Shown: positions 11,736 through 22,525, counted from the first letter of the stretch. The stretch is DNA of 64,000 bases from Artocarpus heterophyllus (GCA_025403435.1 CM046333.1:29911453-29975452); one strand, 5' to 3'. Numbers and translations: made by a program. Notes: generated by a model not told the origin, from the sequence alone.

Positions 11736-13780
11736 TGGTCTTCGCGTCTATTTACGCATTTTAAACTAACCTCAAGTATAAGGTTGTCTCAAGTAATATT
11801 TACTCGGTGAATCAGAGGTCGAACCCACAGGGAGGGATTTATTTAGTTCCAGTACATGTATTATATTAACCTTTTCTTTTTATTTAAGCTGAAAAATTGA
11901 GGATTAATGTTTATTATTCACAGAATGTATTTACAATATTTACACATTTTTACAACATTTTTCATTTTTAAATTTTGATAATTTGGAACTTTAATAACAA
12001 GAAATGGAAATAATAACTTAAGCAGAGTAACAACAATAATAACGGCAATTTAACAATAATAACAGGACTGAGATTCAAAGGTTCTATTCTGACAATTATC
12101 TTCAATATATTTTAGTTTCACTTTTTATTTATTAGTTGATTTAAGTGTACACTATGCCATCCTATGTCGACAATAAATCAAGATTTACTAAGCATTTACT
12201 GTGCCATTCCATGTCTATAATGTAGCAAAAACACAACTTAATAAATAAGCAGTATTTCAACATAACTTAACTAAAATAACAACCAAGATAGTAAGTTAAG
12301 CATTTACCAAGCCATTCTCTGTCTACAAGTAATCAAGGTCCTCCCAAGCATTATTTATGCCAGTTTATGTCGTCGATAAATCAAAACCGTAATTTTGACA
12401 GAGTTCTAGCTAAGAAAATATTGAAATTCTAAGTTTTCTAAGAAAATATTTTGGAATTACAACAGCTTAGAAAACTAAGAAAAACTAAAAAATATTTAAG
12501 ATAATTTTACTAGAATTTTTGCCTCTCCCCTCAACTAAAAAGAAATTTAAAAAGACATAATTAATAAAATACTACTAATATTATTGAGCATAATTTTTAC
12601 AATATAAACTAGAAAATATTTTACAAGAAACTAGACTGAAAACTAGAATAAAAACTAGACTGAAAACTGGAATAAAAACTGCAATTAATGCTTTTTTCCT
12701 GTTGAAAGTTGACCATTTCGAATCATTTTCTTCCTTCTTTCAAGCTGATCCGCGTTCCTAAGAATGCGAATTTGTCTTTGAGATCTTGTGTGATGCGACA
12801 GCTGACAGTATTGAAATGGGCTGATCTTGACCATCAAATGCCAGATCCAATGGCTGTCAGACACTCGTAAATTGGGCCCAGGTGGGACCGAGATTTAAGG
12901 CCGATGGATGAGTCAAAGTATTCAGATCTGACGGTTTAGAGAACGGATGCACGTGGACATGACCACACACAATCCAAAGCAACCTGAGACTCCCCTACCT
13001 CGCCTGCAGCTTTGTCAGCGCGTGTAATGCACGCGCCAATCAAATTTAGACATGTGGACTGCACTCTAAGATTTCACTTACGCATCAGATGACGCGTTGA
13101 CACGTGTCTCTTCCTCGGACGGCTGAGATTAATTCGGCAGTGAATCCGACGGTCCTTATTATGCCACGTGTCCCATTTAATTTAAATTCAAATTTTCTTT
13201 ATCTTTTTGATGCATTTGATGTCCAATTTTATCCGTTTTGGTGTCGTTTTGCTCCGTTTTTCCTCCAGATTTCAAATCTAAAATCACAATCACACTAATA
13301 TTAATTATTTTACAAACATAATATTTACAAAAATATTAAAAATATTTATTTTACATTAAAACACACAAAATTAAATAAAAACACCTAAAATTTCCAGTCT
13401 CTTACGGTTTAGCACAGATATAATTTTTATGACTTGGAAATATTTTTAAAAATTACTAAAAATATAATAAGTTATATTTATAAACTTAAAACACACTATC
13501 AAACACACTAAAACTCAAAATAAAATAACTGCATTACTTTTACGGTTTTAACTATTTACAAACTAAACACACATTTAACACACCGAAATGACTCTAAAAA
13601 TTACTAAAATATTATTAAACATGAAAACACACTAAAAACATATTTTTAAACACATTTTCACACTAAGACATAAAAATAATTATTAACACAAAATGCTATT
13701 AATTAGAGGATTTAATGAGAAATAAAAGCGTAAATAAATGATTTAAGCCTTAGAAAATGTACACTTTTACAGTCTCATCA
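11736..13780 (-). mobile_element. 3' LTR of the Athila-like element (TATA lost)
   Basis: It is very similar to the LTR at 21529-23652 along its length. On the sense strand it starts TGATGAGACTG and ends near AGACCA. Around 12680 it lacks about 100 bp that in the 5' LTR holds the TATA box and adjacent palindrome (22455-22553 there). Next to the gap it has an extra copy of a short ACTGGAATAAAAACT-type repeat, which suggests slippage or microhomology. Confidence 0.9.
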
Positions 13781-13792
13781 CACCCTCCAACC
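13781..13792 (-). promoter_or_regulatory. polypurine tract of the Athila-like element
   Basis: GGTTGGAGGGTG on the minus strand directly precedes the TG of the 3' LTR. This is the expected site of the plus-strand primer. Confidence 0.7.
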
Positions 13793-15054
13793 AGCTTATT
13801 GCTAGTCTCTAGCAACTAAAGAGATAAAACTTAAAACAGACAAAAGATTTTTTTTTTAACTTGCGATTCCTCACTGATTTTCCTCAGGGTTTATCTCATA
13901 TTCATTCCTCTAAGTAAAGATGTAAACACTAATTAAGTTATGATTCATTTCTAGAGTTCGTCGATTATTTAAGATGAATTTTCCTCTCTGTGTGTGTGAA
14001 TTTCTATTACTAATCAATGCATATTAACCAGACAAATTTATATTAATACATCTTAATTTATTTAAATAAATTCTTATAAATTTGTTTTTCATCACTCTCT
14101 CTACTAATGTAGAATAACACCTTGTTAAAGACCTTTAGGACTTTATTCAGCTTGTAATGTAAGGCTTGGGTTAAAGGTATGATGGAAGATATATTTGAGG
14201 CTTAGTTTACCCATAAGACACTTACAAAAATCCCGAACCTGTAAAATGTACAATCCAATTCCCAAAGTTTACAATCCCAAACTCGCAATGAAATTTCCTT
14301 TGTCAACCACTTTTTATTTAACTTTCTTCTTCTTTTTTTGTTTTTTTTGTTTTTTGTTTTTTTGTTTTTTTTTTTTTTTGTTTTTGTTTTTTTGTTTTTT
14401 TTTGTTTTAATATAAAATAACTGAAAAGTTATAATAAACGTACATATTTTACAGAGGTAGCAGATATTCCTAACTCATTCTAACCTCATAAATCTGATTT
14501 CACTTGAAAGAACAGATGCCTTATGAGTGAAAGGTACAAGAAAAGGATTATGAATTTATTAAAAAGGCTAGGCTAAATATATGGGTAACAAAGAAAATAG
14601 AACATTAAGCACAACGAGGTGACTAGGGATATAGAATGTAAATAGGATAGCTTCAAAGGCTCAAACGATCCAAAGATGGCCTAAATTATATCTATAACTT
14701 AGTGTTATCTAGGATTTCGTCTCAAGAGGGATTTAAACAAGTTATAAGATTTTATAAAAATAAACCAAATTATACTAACATAAACAGTTTTTAAGTTAAT
14801 ATAACATATCATAGTGCAAGATTAAGTGTTCAAACTTTGGGAAAATTTCATCCTAAACATATGGCAAACTAAAGAAACTAACATAAACTTAAATAGTATT
14901 TAAAATTTACCTTAAGTCATGGAAATGATATAATCTTGATATCGTCATTGGACAGGAGGCAAATCACCAAAATATTTTTAGATTTTTAATTTTTTTGAGT
15001 TGTTTTTTTTTAATTAATAAATGCAATGCAAACACACAGTTTTTTTACAATCAT
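13793..15054 (-). other. 3' untranslated region of the Athila-like element
   Basis: No gene is visible. In sense orientation 14409-14321 is an almost pure A tract with scattered C, about 90 bases. The rest is AT-rich without repeats that I can pair. Confidence 0.6.
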
Positions 15055-15106
15055 GTAGAAACACGTTTCAAGAATACTAGTCACTCCATTACTCAGCTAT
15101 TTCTAC
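15055..15106 (-). other. hairpin unit U2 of the Athila-like element
   Basis: On the sense (minus) strand GTAGAAATA pairs with TGTTTCTAC (nine pairs, one U-G). Inside, the loop sides read GCTGAGTAA and GAAACG. An inner helix TGGA/TTCTT is possible. It is one of five units with the same loop and different stems. Confidence 0.7.
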
Positions 15107-15111
15107 CAAGG

Positions 15112-15161
15112 TGAAGATGCGTTTCAAGAATAATAAATACTCCTTACCTCAGCCATCTTCA
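15112..15161 (-). other. hairpin unit U3 of the Athila-like element
   Basis: Sense-strand TGAAGATG pairs perfectly with CATCTTCA (eight pairs). The loop sides are GCTGAGGTA and GAAACG. The inner helix AGGA/TTCTT can form. It sits five bases from U2. Confidence 0.7.
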
Positions 15162-15236
15162 AACTTGCATGCTACAAAAGAAAGATGCAAAGATGAGAAT
15201 TTTACAAACACAAAGGACTTCATTTTTGGACCATTA

Positions 15237-15279
15237 TCGAGACGCGTTTCAGGACAAAACCTTCACTCAGCCATCTCGA
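15237..15279 (-). other. hairpin unit U4 of the Athila-like element
   Basis: Sense-strand TCGAGATG pairs with CGTCTCGA (eight pairs, one U-G). The loop sides are GCTGAGTGA and GAAACG. The inner helix AGG/CCT can form. Confidence 0.7.
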
Positions 15280-15388
15280 CCTATGAACACATGAATCTTA
15301 AAGTCTTACAAACAACACACTTTTTTTCGCTTGGTTTTTAAAGCTAGTCCTAGATTCAATCACAAAAGGAAAAAAAAAATTGACACAA

Positions 15389-15430
15389 CCTTCTCCCCCC
15401 AATCTAAATTGAACACTGCTCCCAATGTTT
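15389..15430 (-). promoter_or_regulatory. Athila internal G-run motif
   Basis: On the sense strand ACATTGGGAGCAGTGT is followed by AATTTAGATTGGGGGGAGAAGG-like sequence. From memory, Athila elements carry a similar inverted repeat plus TTTGGGGGG at the end of the pol region, possibly an extra polypurine tract. Its place just after the LOG frame shows that LOG occupies the slot where pol would normally end. Confidence 0.6.
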
Positions 15431-15547
15431 AACAAGATTAAGCAAGAAGACTAACAACATATACTTACAAGGGTGGTTATTCAAAGACAAACGCATAAAC
15501 AAAGACAAAAACAATAATGTTGTAAGTAAAACTAAAAGAGGTAGAGT

Positions 15548-16180
15548 TCAGAGAGAAAGATCCCAATCTCGTTTGCATTTTCTGCAGAACTTTGATGTTG
15601 CAGTGTCCGTTTCAGGATCAATGACGTGCATTTTTTTGAGCAATTCCTCTACAGTAGTGGCAGAGATAAAAATCTTTCTTCCTGACTCCTCAAGAAACTT
15701 TTGTTCCACAGCTTGATCTAAAAAACTAAGCAAACTGTCAAAGTAACCATTTATATTTAACAAACCAACAGGTTTAGAGTGTAGTCCTAACAATTTCCAA
15801 CTAGCAATGGCAAAAAGTTCTTCTAGAGTTCCTAAACCTCCAAGTAAAGCAATGAAAGCATCAGAAGCAAACTCCATGTCTCTTATTTACTCAGGCATAT
15901 CTGCGACTATTTTTTCAACACCAATGGTAGGACCACATAAATGACTTTGAGCGAGGATACCTGGAATAATACCTAAAGCTCCAGTACCTCCAGAACGTCT
16001 TCCAGCAGAGACAGTACCCATTAAACCTAGACTACCTCCTCCATAGACAAGGTTTATCTTTTTCTTAGCCAAGACATAGCCTAAATGAAATGCAGTTTCT
16101 ATGTAATCAATGCCTTTTCCTGATTTAGAACCACTAAACACACAGATATTGTAGAACTTTAAAGATGACTGGGACGAGGA
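15548..16180 (-). pseudogene. captured LOG-domain cDNA (cytokinin riboside 5'-monophosphate phosphoribohydrolase)
   Basis: One minus-strand frame reads from about 16180 to a TGA at 15548. It starts KFYNICVFSGSKSGKG and includes the LOG signature YGGGSLGLMG. One in-frame TAA (about 15888) interrupts it. After that come SDAFIALLGGLGTLEE, KPVGLLNINGYFDSLL, and a basic end KRDWDLSL. LOG enzymes release active cytokinin bases from their nucleotides in the cytosol and nucleus. The PGG of the PGGxGTxxE site is LGG here; the Glu is kept, and the usual catalytic Arg falls at the damaged stop region. No initiator Met is visible. The full domain is continuous with no intron, whereas plant LOG genes have several, so it was probably captured as spliced RNA. 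Confidence 0.88.
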
Positions 16181-16208
16181 ATCTATGATAATTACTAAGA
16201 CTAAGACT

Positions 16209-16245
16209 TTGACTTTTTTTTTCCTTTTTTTTTCTTTTTTTTTTG
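16209..16245 (-). repeat. A-rich tract just upstream of the LOG frame
   Basis: On the sense strand this is nearly pure A with a few G, ending about 30 bases before the LOG similarity begins. Similar tracts lie at 21181-21290, 17768-17813 and 14321-14409. It may be a captured poly(A) joint or a leader feature. Confidence 0.6.
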
Positions 16246-16680
16246 ACTGACTCTATCTTACAAATTCGCTATGAGAAAAACTTAAGAACTAAAAGGATTT
16301 TATAAACACCTAAAGAGAACGTTGGGTAAAATTAAATAAAGACAGCTGTGATGACAGACAAGGACAGATAAATGTGACACACCTGCAGACAACTTGTACC
16401 TGACAACACTATTAACCTTTTGACAAACTAGACTTTACTGTACAACTTTTGACAAATGGGACTAAATTTTAAAATTCGAAGCAAAGCTTATCTTACACGA
16501 CACACAAGATACCTACCGAAGAAAATTATGCATCTGACAAAAGAAGAAAAGTCAAGATATTATTATTATAAGATAAATAGTACGATCACAATTATTAAAC
16601 AACAACTGTATAAATCACAAAAATAAAAATATTTTTGTTGATGAAATTTTATTCGAGAATGAGTTGAAGAAAACTTTTGT

Positions 16681-16728
16681 TCATCAAAACGCATTTCCAG
16701 AAATTCCGTTACTCAGCCGTTTTGATGA
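16681..16728 (-). other. hairpin unit U1 of the Athila-like element
   Basis: Sense-strand TCATCAAAACG pairs perfectly with CGTTTTGATGA (11 pairs). The loop sides are GCTGAGTAA and GAAATG. The inner helix CGGAA/TTCTG can form. It lies between the unknown ORF and the LOG frame. Confidence 0.75.
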
Positions 16729-16813
16729 TTTTTCATTAAAGCCATGATCATACATTGAATAAATTTTCAAATTTTTTTTAAGACAAACACACAAAGAAAC
16801 TAAGAAAAATACT

Positions 16814-17368
16814 TTACAGACCTTGTTCTGAAGTAGAAGGATCTTGAGTCTGTTTTCCATCTAACATTCTCGCAAACTGAACAGTTGGGTCTTTTAGCGT
16901 CAGATTCCCAAGACGTTCTTTTTCTTCATGAAATTGAGGCCAGAGTTGTTTCATAGCCCCCGAAACGTATCCACTTGGATGGGACTCAAGAGAAACTCAA
17001 AGATCTTTTAAGTTTTCATTCCTAAGACCATTTTTATAGAACTGAGTTTTATCTTCCCTATTTCTAGATACGAAACCAGGTGAGGGACATTTTCCAAAAC
17101 AAGTTTGACGAGAACATTTATGACATTTTGACTCCATACGACGAGCTCTTCTTTTTCTAGCACACAGACTTGTGCCCATACTAGGCAAACCTACATCATT
17201 TACATCACTTGAACGAGCAAGACCTTCTATGTACATCTTAATATCAGTAGGAAGCTTAAAACATGAAAGTACCCAAAGACGAGTGACTCTAGTTTTGTAC
17301 TTCTTTCTGATTTCTCTTTGAGAAAGTGAAGGAAAATATTTCTTTAAGTGCTCATATTTCGGATCCAT
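16814..17368 (-). pseudogene. unknown Arg/Cys-rich ORF, 183 codons with one internal stop
   Basis: The ATG at 17368 begins MDPKYEHLKKYFPSLSQREI. One frame continues to TAA at 16814, broken only by TGA at 16997. Residues 70-90 hold a basic patch (ARKRRARRMESK), followed at once by four cysteines, CHKC then C then C (CX2CX4CX3C), suggesting nucleic-acid binding. The part after the stop is polar (MKQLWPQFHEEKERLGNLTL) and ends in DPSTSEQGL. I do not recognise the family. A basic patch followed by a Cys cluster resembles the layout of the small cysteine-rich nucleic-acid-binding proteins of flexuous plant viruses, but cysteine spacing differs and this is not established. It sits where pol should be. 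Confidence 0.6.
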
Positions 17369-17379
17369 GATTGAGGAAT

Positions 17380-17620
17380 TGAGATTCTTGAGAGTGAATT
17401 GAAAGCTTTAAGAGAGAGTTTGAGAGAGAATTGTGAAGATTTTTGTAGAAGCAGAAGAAAAGGAGATTGAAGATTTTCTAGAAAAAGTGTTTGAAAGATT
17501 GAAGAACTTTGAAAGAGTTTTGAAGAATTTCTTAGAATTTTAGTGAGAAGACAGAGAGAATTCGAGAGAGAGAACAAGAAATTTAGAAAGAGAAAGAACA
17601 AAGATTTCTAAGCTTAGATG
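17380..17620 (-). promoter_or_regulatory. pyrimidine-rich leader upstream of the unknown ORF
   Basis: The sense strand of this 240-base stretch is CT-rich (TCTCTCTCTCGAATTCTCTC and similar) and lacks a coding frame continuous with the ORF. It resembles a plant 5' untranslated leader, which would fit a separate or subgenomic transcript. No clear TATA box is seen. Confidence 0.45.
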
Positions 17621-17841
17621 CATAGTAACAGATTTTTTAGACAAGGGGTGGACTTCTATTCAGACACGGGGAAGACTATTCAGACGCATGCAGGAATAAT
17701 AGGCTGAACTAAATAGGCTAAAGAAAGGTAACGTAACAGATTACTCAGAAATGAAAATATTTTTGTGTTTTTGATTTTTTTTTTATTTTTTATTTTTTTT
17801 AATAAAGATCTAAAATTCAGAAAAATTCATTGAAAATTACT

Positions 17842-17931
17842 TCATTAAAATGCGTTTCTAGAGGCCGTTGATACAAAAATACCAACTAATCATGCTGATT
17901 ATAACCTCCATAATTTCTGCCATTTTAATGA
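17842..17931 (-). other. hairpin unit U5 of the Athila-like element
   Basis: Sense-strand TCATTAAAATG pairs perfectly with CATTTTAATGA (11 pairs). The 3' loop side GAAACG matches the other units; the 5' side reads GCAGAAATT instead of GCTGAGTAA. The inner helix GGAGG/CCTCT closes a longer loop. It lies between gag-protease and the unknown ORF. Confidence 0.65.
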
Positions 17932-18164
17932 ATTTTTGAAATTCTTTTTCTGATTTTTTAGGAAAAACAAACAAAATAAAGATACAACAAACAAATACAA
18001 AAAATATAAACACAATACAAACATTAATCTATAACTATGATTTCAGTTTCTAGTTTGAAGTCAAAATTGTTAATGTTGATGACTGTTGGAAGAGTTGCTC
18101 TAAACCTTCCCAAAAGATAGCACTCTCAAAAAGTTAAGTTGCCAGCAGCTGTAAAGAATCTTTG

Positions 18165-20750
18165 CTAAAATTCTTCTTCATCCAGGAGATCATACATGAG
18201 GTCATCCATAGTGTCACCCATCACCTCATCCTTAGGTCCTTCTTCAAAAACTTCATTTTCACATTCAGCTTCAAAATTTGAATTTTTAGCTTCAAGAGAT
18301 TGGTCAAAAACATTCACAGGATGGTTATCAACTTTGGGTGGAACATTCGAATCAAAAGAATTAGCCAAATCAGCCAAGGGATCAACAAACGTTCTAGAAG
18401 TATTGCTCTCAACAAAGTTCACTTCACATTTTCCAGAGGGTGATTGTGCCATGTTAAAAACATTGAACTCTGAGGTCATATTTCCAAAAAAAAATTTTAG
18501 TATTCCATTTTTACAATTAATCAAAGCATTAGAAGTTGCAAGAAATGGACGACCTAAAATGACAGAAATTTAAACATTTGAATTTGTGACAGGTTGTGTA
18601 TCCAAAACAATGAAATCCCCTGGGTAGTAAAATTTATCAATTTGGACTAACACATCCTCGACAATACCTCTTGAAATTTTTATAGATCGATCAGCTAGTT
18701 GAAGTGTGATAGAAGTTGGCATTAGTTCACCTAGACCTAATTGTTGATAAACAAAACAAGGTAAGAGGTTGACACTAGCACCAAGGTCTAACAAAGCATG
18801 TTCAATTTGAGTATTTCTGATGATGCAAGAAATTGTGGGACAACCAGGATCCTTGTATTTCAATGATGAATCATGTTGAACGATGGAACTAACATTCTCA
18901 GCTAAAAATGCAGTTTTAGTCACATTATGCTTTCGTTTAATTGTACAACAATCTTTCAAAAATTTAGCATAAGATGGGACTTGTTTGATTGTATCTAAAA
19001 GTGGAATGTTAATTTTGACTTGTTTGAACAGTTCAAAAATTTCAGCGTTTTTGTCAAACTTCTCTTTTGAAAGCAAAGCTTGAGGAAATGGAATCTTTGA
19101 AACAAATTTCTCTTTTGAAACACTCTTTTCTTTTTTAGAATTTTCCTTATCACTATTAATTTGATCACCACTTTTCAAAGTTGAATTAACTTTCTGATCT
19201 TTTAAAAGATTAGTTTTATCAACAGTTTTTCCACTTCGAAGAGCTGTAACAAAATTAACAGTTTCTTGTTGTGACTGTGAACTAGAAGAGGCAATTTCAT
19301 TTGCAGATGAATAATGTACAGGTTGAGCAGGAAATTTGCCTTTTTCTTGAATGCGAAGGGAAGAAGTGAGTTTAGTAATGGATTCTTTAATTTCATGAAT
19401 GTCTTGAGAAGTGCGAGTGTTATAAACTTCCTGTTTTTGAATGAATGATTTTTGAGCTTGAATGAAAGTTTGCAAAGTGTCTTCAAGAGTTTTGACTCAA
19501 GATTGGAGATTTTCAAAAAAAATTTGTGGAGGCCTTTGAAAATTTTGAGAATTTGATGGAAATGGTGGATGACCTTGAGAGTTTTGTGGTGGAAATAGTG
19601 GTGGAGGTTGATATTACTGTTGTGGTTGATCATTTCTCCAACTGAGATTAGGATGATTTTTCCATTGTGAATTGTATATGTCAGAATGTGGGGATGGAAA
19701 TGGCTTTCTAGGTGGCTCCAATTGATTTGTGTAATTCACATGTTCATGGGACTCTTCTTTAAAAATTGGGCATTTATAAGTTGAGTGTCCTAGAGTTTGG
19801 CAAACACTACACAACATTTCAATTTTGGGTTCTTGGACATTCTTTCATTCCATGGCTTCAATCTTTTTAGTCAAACATGCAATTCTAACACTTAGATCAT
19901 TTTCTTGACTAAGTTATGGACACCTCTTTGAGCATTAGCAAGATTAGATCTAATTGAGCCTTCATAATTACTATGTTGCCAGTATTGAGAGTTATCAGCC
20001 AAATTATCAAGGAAATCTAACGCTTCATTAGGTTCTTTATCAAGGAATTCTCCATTACACATTGTTTCAACAAATTGACAGATTTTAGGAGTTAAGTCTT
20101 CATAAAAAAACTAATGTAACGCCATTTTTCAAAACCATGATGTGGGCAAGAATTCAACAAATCTTTAAATCGTTCCTAGCATTGGAAATAAACTTCTTTT
20201 GCACTTTGGGAAAAATTTGAATTTGTTTTTTCAAAGCATTAGTCTTATGTGTTGGAAAGAATTTTTTTAGAAACTCAGTTTGCATTTCTTGCCATGTACC
20301 TATTGACCTAGGTTTTAAAGTAAGCCAAGTTTTAGCTTTGTCTTTTAAAGAAAAAAGAAAAAGCTTAAGCTTAACAATTTCATTTGAAACTTCTTGGTCA
20401 GTGAAGGTAGCACAAACATCTTCAAACTCTCTAAGGTGTAGATATGGATTTTCATATTCTAAGCCATGAAAATTGGAAAGCAAGTTGATCATTCCAGGTT
20501 TAAACCTAAAGTGATGAGCATTGAGAGGAAAAACCAAACATGATGGAGTGGATTCACGGGGTGGTTGCAAATAATCTCTCATTGAGCGAACAACAAGATT
20601 GATGATTTGTTGATTAACAATATTTTCATTATGAACACTTTCATCATCAGCCATTTTTGGTGAATGTGAAGACACAACAGAGACAAAATGTGATTCTAAA
20701 CTTTTCCTAACTAACCTACGACTATTAGACTCACGAAACCAAACTGGCAT
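18165..20750 (-). pseudogene. Athila-type gag-protease polyprotein, broken
   Basis: Most of the blocks share one minus-strand frame. Gag contains NPYLHLREFEDVCATF, LKLFLFSLKDKAKTWL and FLKKFFPTHKTNALKKQI, typical of Athila. A zinc knuckle, CSVC then H then C (CX2CX4HX4C), is at about 19810. Protease holds ALLDLGASVNLLP with DLGA, as is usual in Athila, then LQLADRSIKISRG and YPGDFIVLD. The tail to 18165 is acidic (DDLMYDLLDEEEF). Translation may begin at 20750 or at MADDES (20654). A frameshift near 20170 and several stops (20154, 19614, 18570) inactivate it. Reverse transcriptase does not follow. Confidence 0.85.
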
Positions 20751-20759
20751 ACAAATTAT

Positions 20760-21504
20760 TTAAATATTTACAAAATTTTATAGACAAATACTAAGCTTTT
20801 TTCCACTCAAGGAGAGTAGAGTAGTGAATGAAAAGTATCTGCCTTATTGATTTTGTGAAGTTTGCGAACTATATTTTTCAAGAATGTCCCCAAGAAAGCT
20901 TGATGGTGCTAAGGCTCCTTAAAAACCAATTTCCTTGATAGAACAACGTTCCAAGAATGACTGGTGTGGGGAGAATCTCCAAAAGTGAACCGGTTATGGG
21001 AAAGAATTCCAAACTAGTACCAGTCTTCAAACAAAACTTTCTCAAAAATATTTTTCACAAAAACACAATTTATTTATTAAGTATTAGGGAAAACCTAATC
21101 TAAAATATTATGAAGTTTTATTTCTAAGGCAAAAACCTAAAACTAGCAAAATAAATATTTTACAGAAGAAATGAGAGAAATTTATTATTATTTTTTTTTT
21201 TATTTTTTATTTTTTTATATTTTTTTTATTATTATTTTTGATTTTTATTTTATATACATATATATTTTTTATTTTTTTTGAATATTAAAATAGTGACATG
21301 AATAGTAACTGCTACAAATAGTAACTTACAGAAAATGCATGTAGATTCCTACGTGAACAGTACTAAATACATGCAAAACAGAAGATATTAACAAAAGAAA
21401 AGAAATAAAATAAAAGAAAAAAAGAGTTAGTAATATATAAAAGAAAAATAAAAAGAAAAAGAAAATATATTACACAATATTATACTACAATAAAAACAAT
21501 ACTG
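20760..21504 (-). other. 5' leader of the Athila-like element
   Basis: Untranslated region between primer site and gag. In sense orientation 21290-21181 is A-rich with interspersed T. No gene is seen. Confidence 0.6.
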
Positions 21505-21522
21505 TCCCCGGCAACGGCGCCA
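21505..21522 (-). promoter_or_regulatory. primer binding site, Athila type
   Basis: Minus-strand TGGCGCCGTTGCCGGGGA lies six bases past the 5' LTR. This is the classic Athila primer site, complementary to the 3' end of tRNA-Asp. Confidence 0.9.
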
Positions 21523-22497
21523 AAAACTTGGTCTCGCGTCTATTTATGCATTTTAAAGTAACCTCTAGTATAAAGTTGTCTCAAGTAATATTTACTCGGT
21601 GAATCCGAGGTCGAACCCATAGGGAGGGATTTATTCAATTCCAGTACATGTATTATATTAACCTTTTCTTTTTATTTAAGTTGAAAATTGAGGATTAATA
21701 TTTATTATTCACAGAATGTATCTACAATATTTACACATTTTTACAACAATTTTCATTTTTTAATTTTGATAATTTGGAACTTTAATAACAAGAAATGGAA
21801 ATAATAACTTAAGCAGAGTAACAACAATAATAACGACAATTTAACAATAATAACAGGACTGAGGTTCAAAGGTTCTATTCTGACAATTATCTTCAATATA
21901 TTTTAGTTTCACTTTTTATTTATTAGTTGATTTAAGTATACACAATGCCATCTTATGTCGACAATAAATCAAGATTTACCAAGCATTTACTGGGCCATTC
22001 CATGTCTATAATGTAGCAAAAATACAACTTAATAAATAAGTAGTATTTCAACATAACTTAACTAAAATAACAACCAAGATAGTAAGTTAAGCTTTTGCCG
22101 AGCCATTCTCTGTCTACGAGTAATCAAGGTCCTCCCAAGCATTATCCGTGCCAGTCTATGTTGTCGATAAATCATAACCGTAATTTTGGCAGAGTTCTAG
22201 CTAAGAAAATATTAAAATTCTAAGTTTTCTAAGAAAATATTTTGGCATTAAAACAGCTTAGAAAACTAAGAAAAACCAAAAAATATTTAAGATAATTTTG
22301 CCAGAATTTTCCCCTCTCCCCTCAACTAAAAAGAAATTTAAAAAGACATAATTAATAAAATACTACAAATATTATTGAGCATAATTTTTACAACATGAAC
22401 TAGAAAATATTTTACAAGAAACTAGACTGAAAACTGGAATAAAAACTGGACTATAACTAATACAATAGTATTTTCATACTGTGAGAGGGGTTGCAAA

Positions 22498-22525
22498 ACT
22501 GAGGCAAATGCCTCAGTATTTATAG
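22498..22525 (-). promoter_or_regulatory. TATA box and palindrome in the Athila 5' LTR
   Basis: On the minus strand CTATAAATA (22525-22517) is followed at once by ACTGAGGCA-TT-TGCCTCAGT, a perfect nine-base inverted repeat (22517-22498). The palindrome would sit at or just before the transcription start. Confidence 0.7.

Noticed and set aside
14195..14410. Membrane-protein-like frame of Phe runs
   Set aside because: It is a translation of the poly-T tract of the Athila 3' region.
16814..17368. Calling the Arg/Cys-rich ORF a viral gene
   Set aside because: The resemblance to cysteine-rich viral proteins is in layout only, and cysteine spacing differs. Kept as unknown.
15055..17931. Hammerhead ribozymes in the hairpin family
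   Set aside because: CTGAG and GAAAC resemble the hammerhead core, but CUGANGA is not matched (G8 is absent in GCTGAGTAA), there is no third helix and no NUH cleavage triplet.
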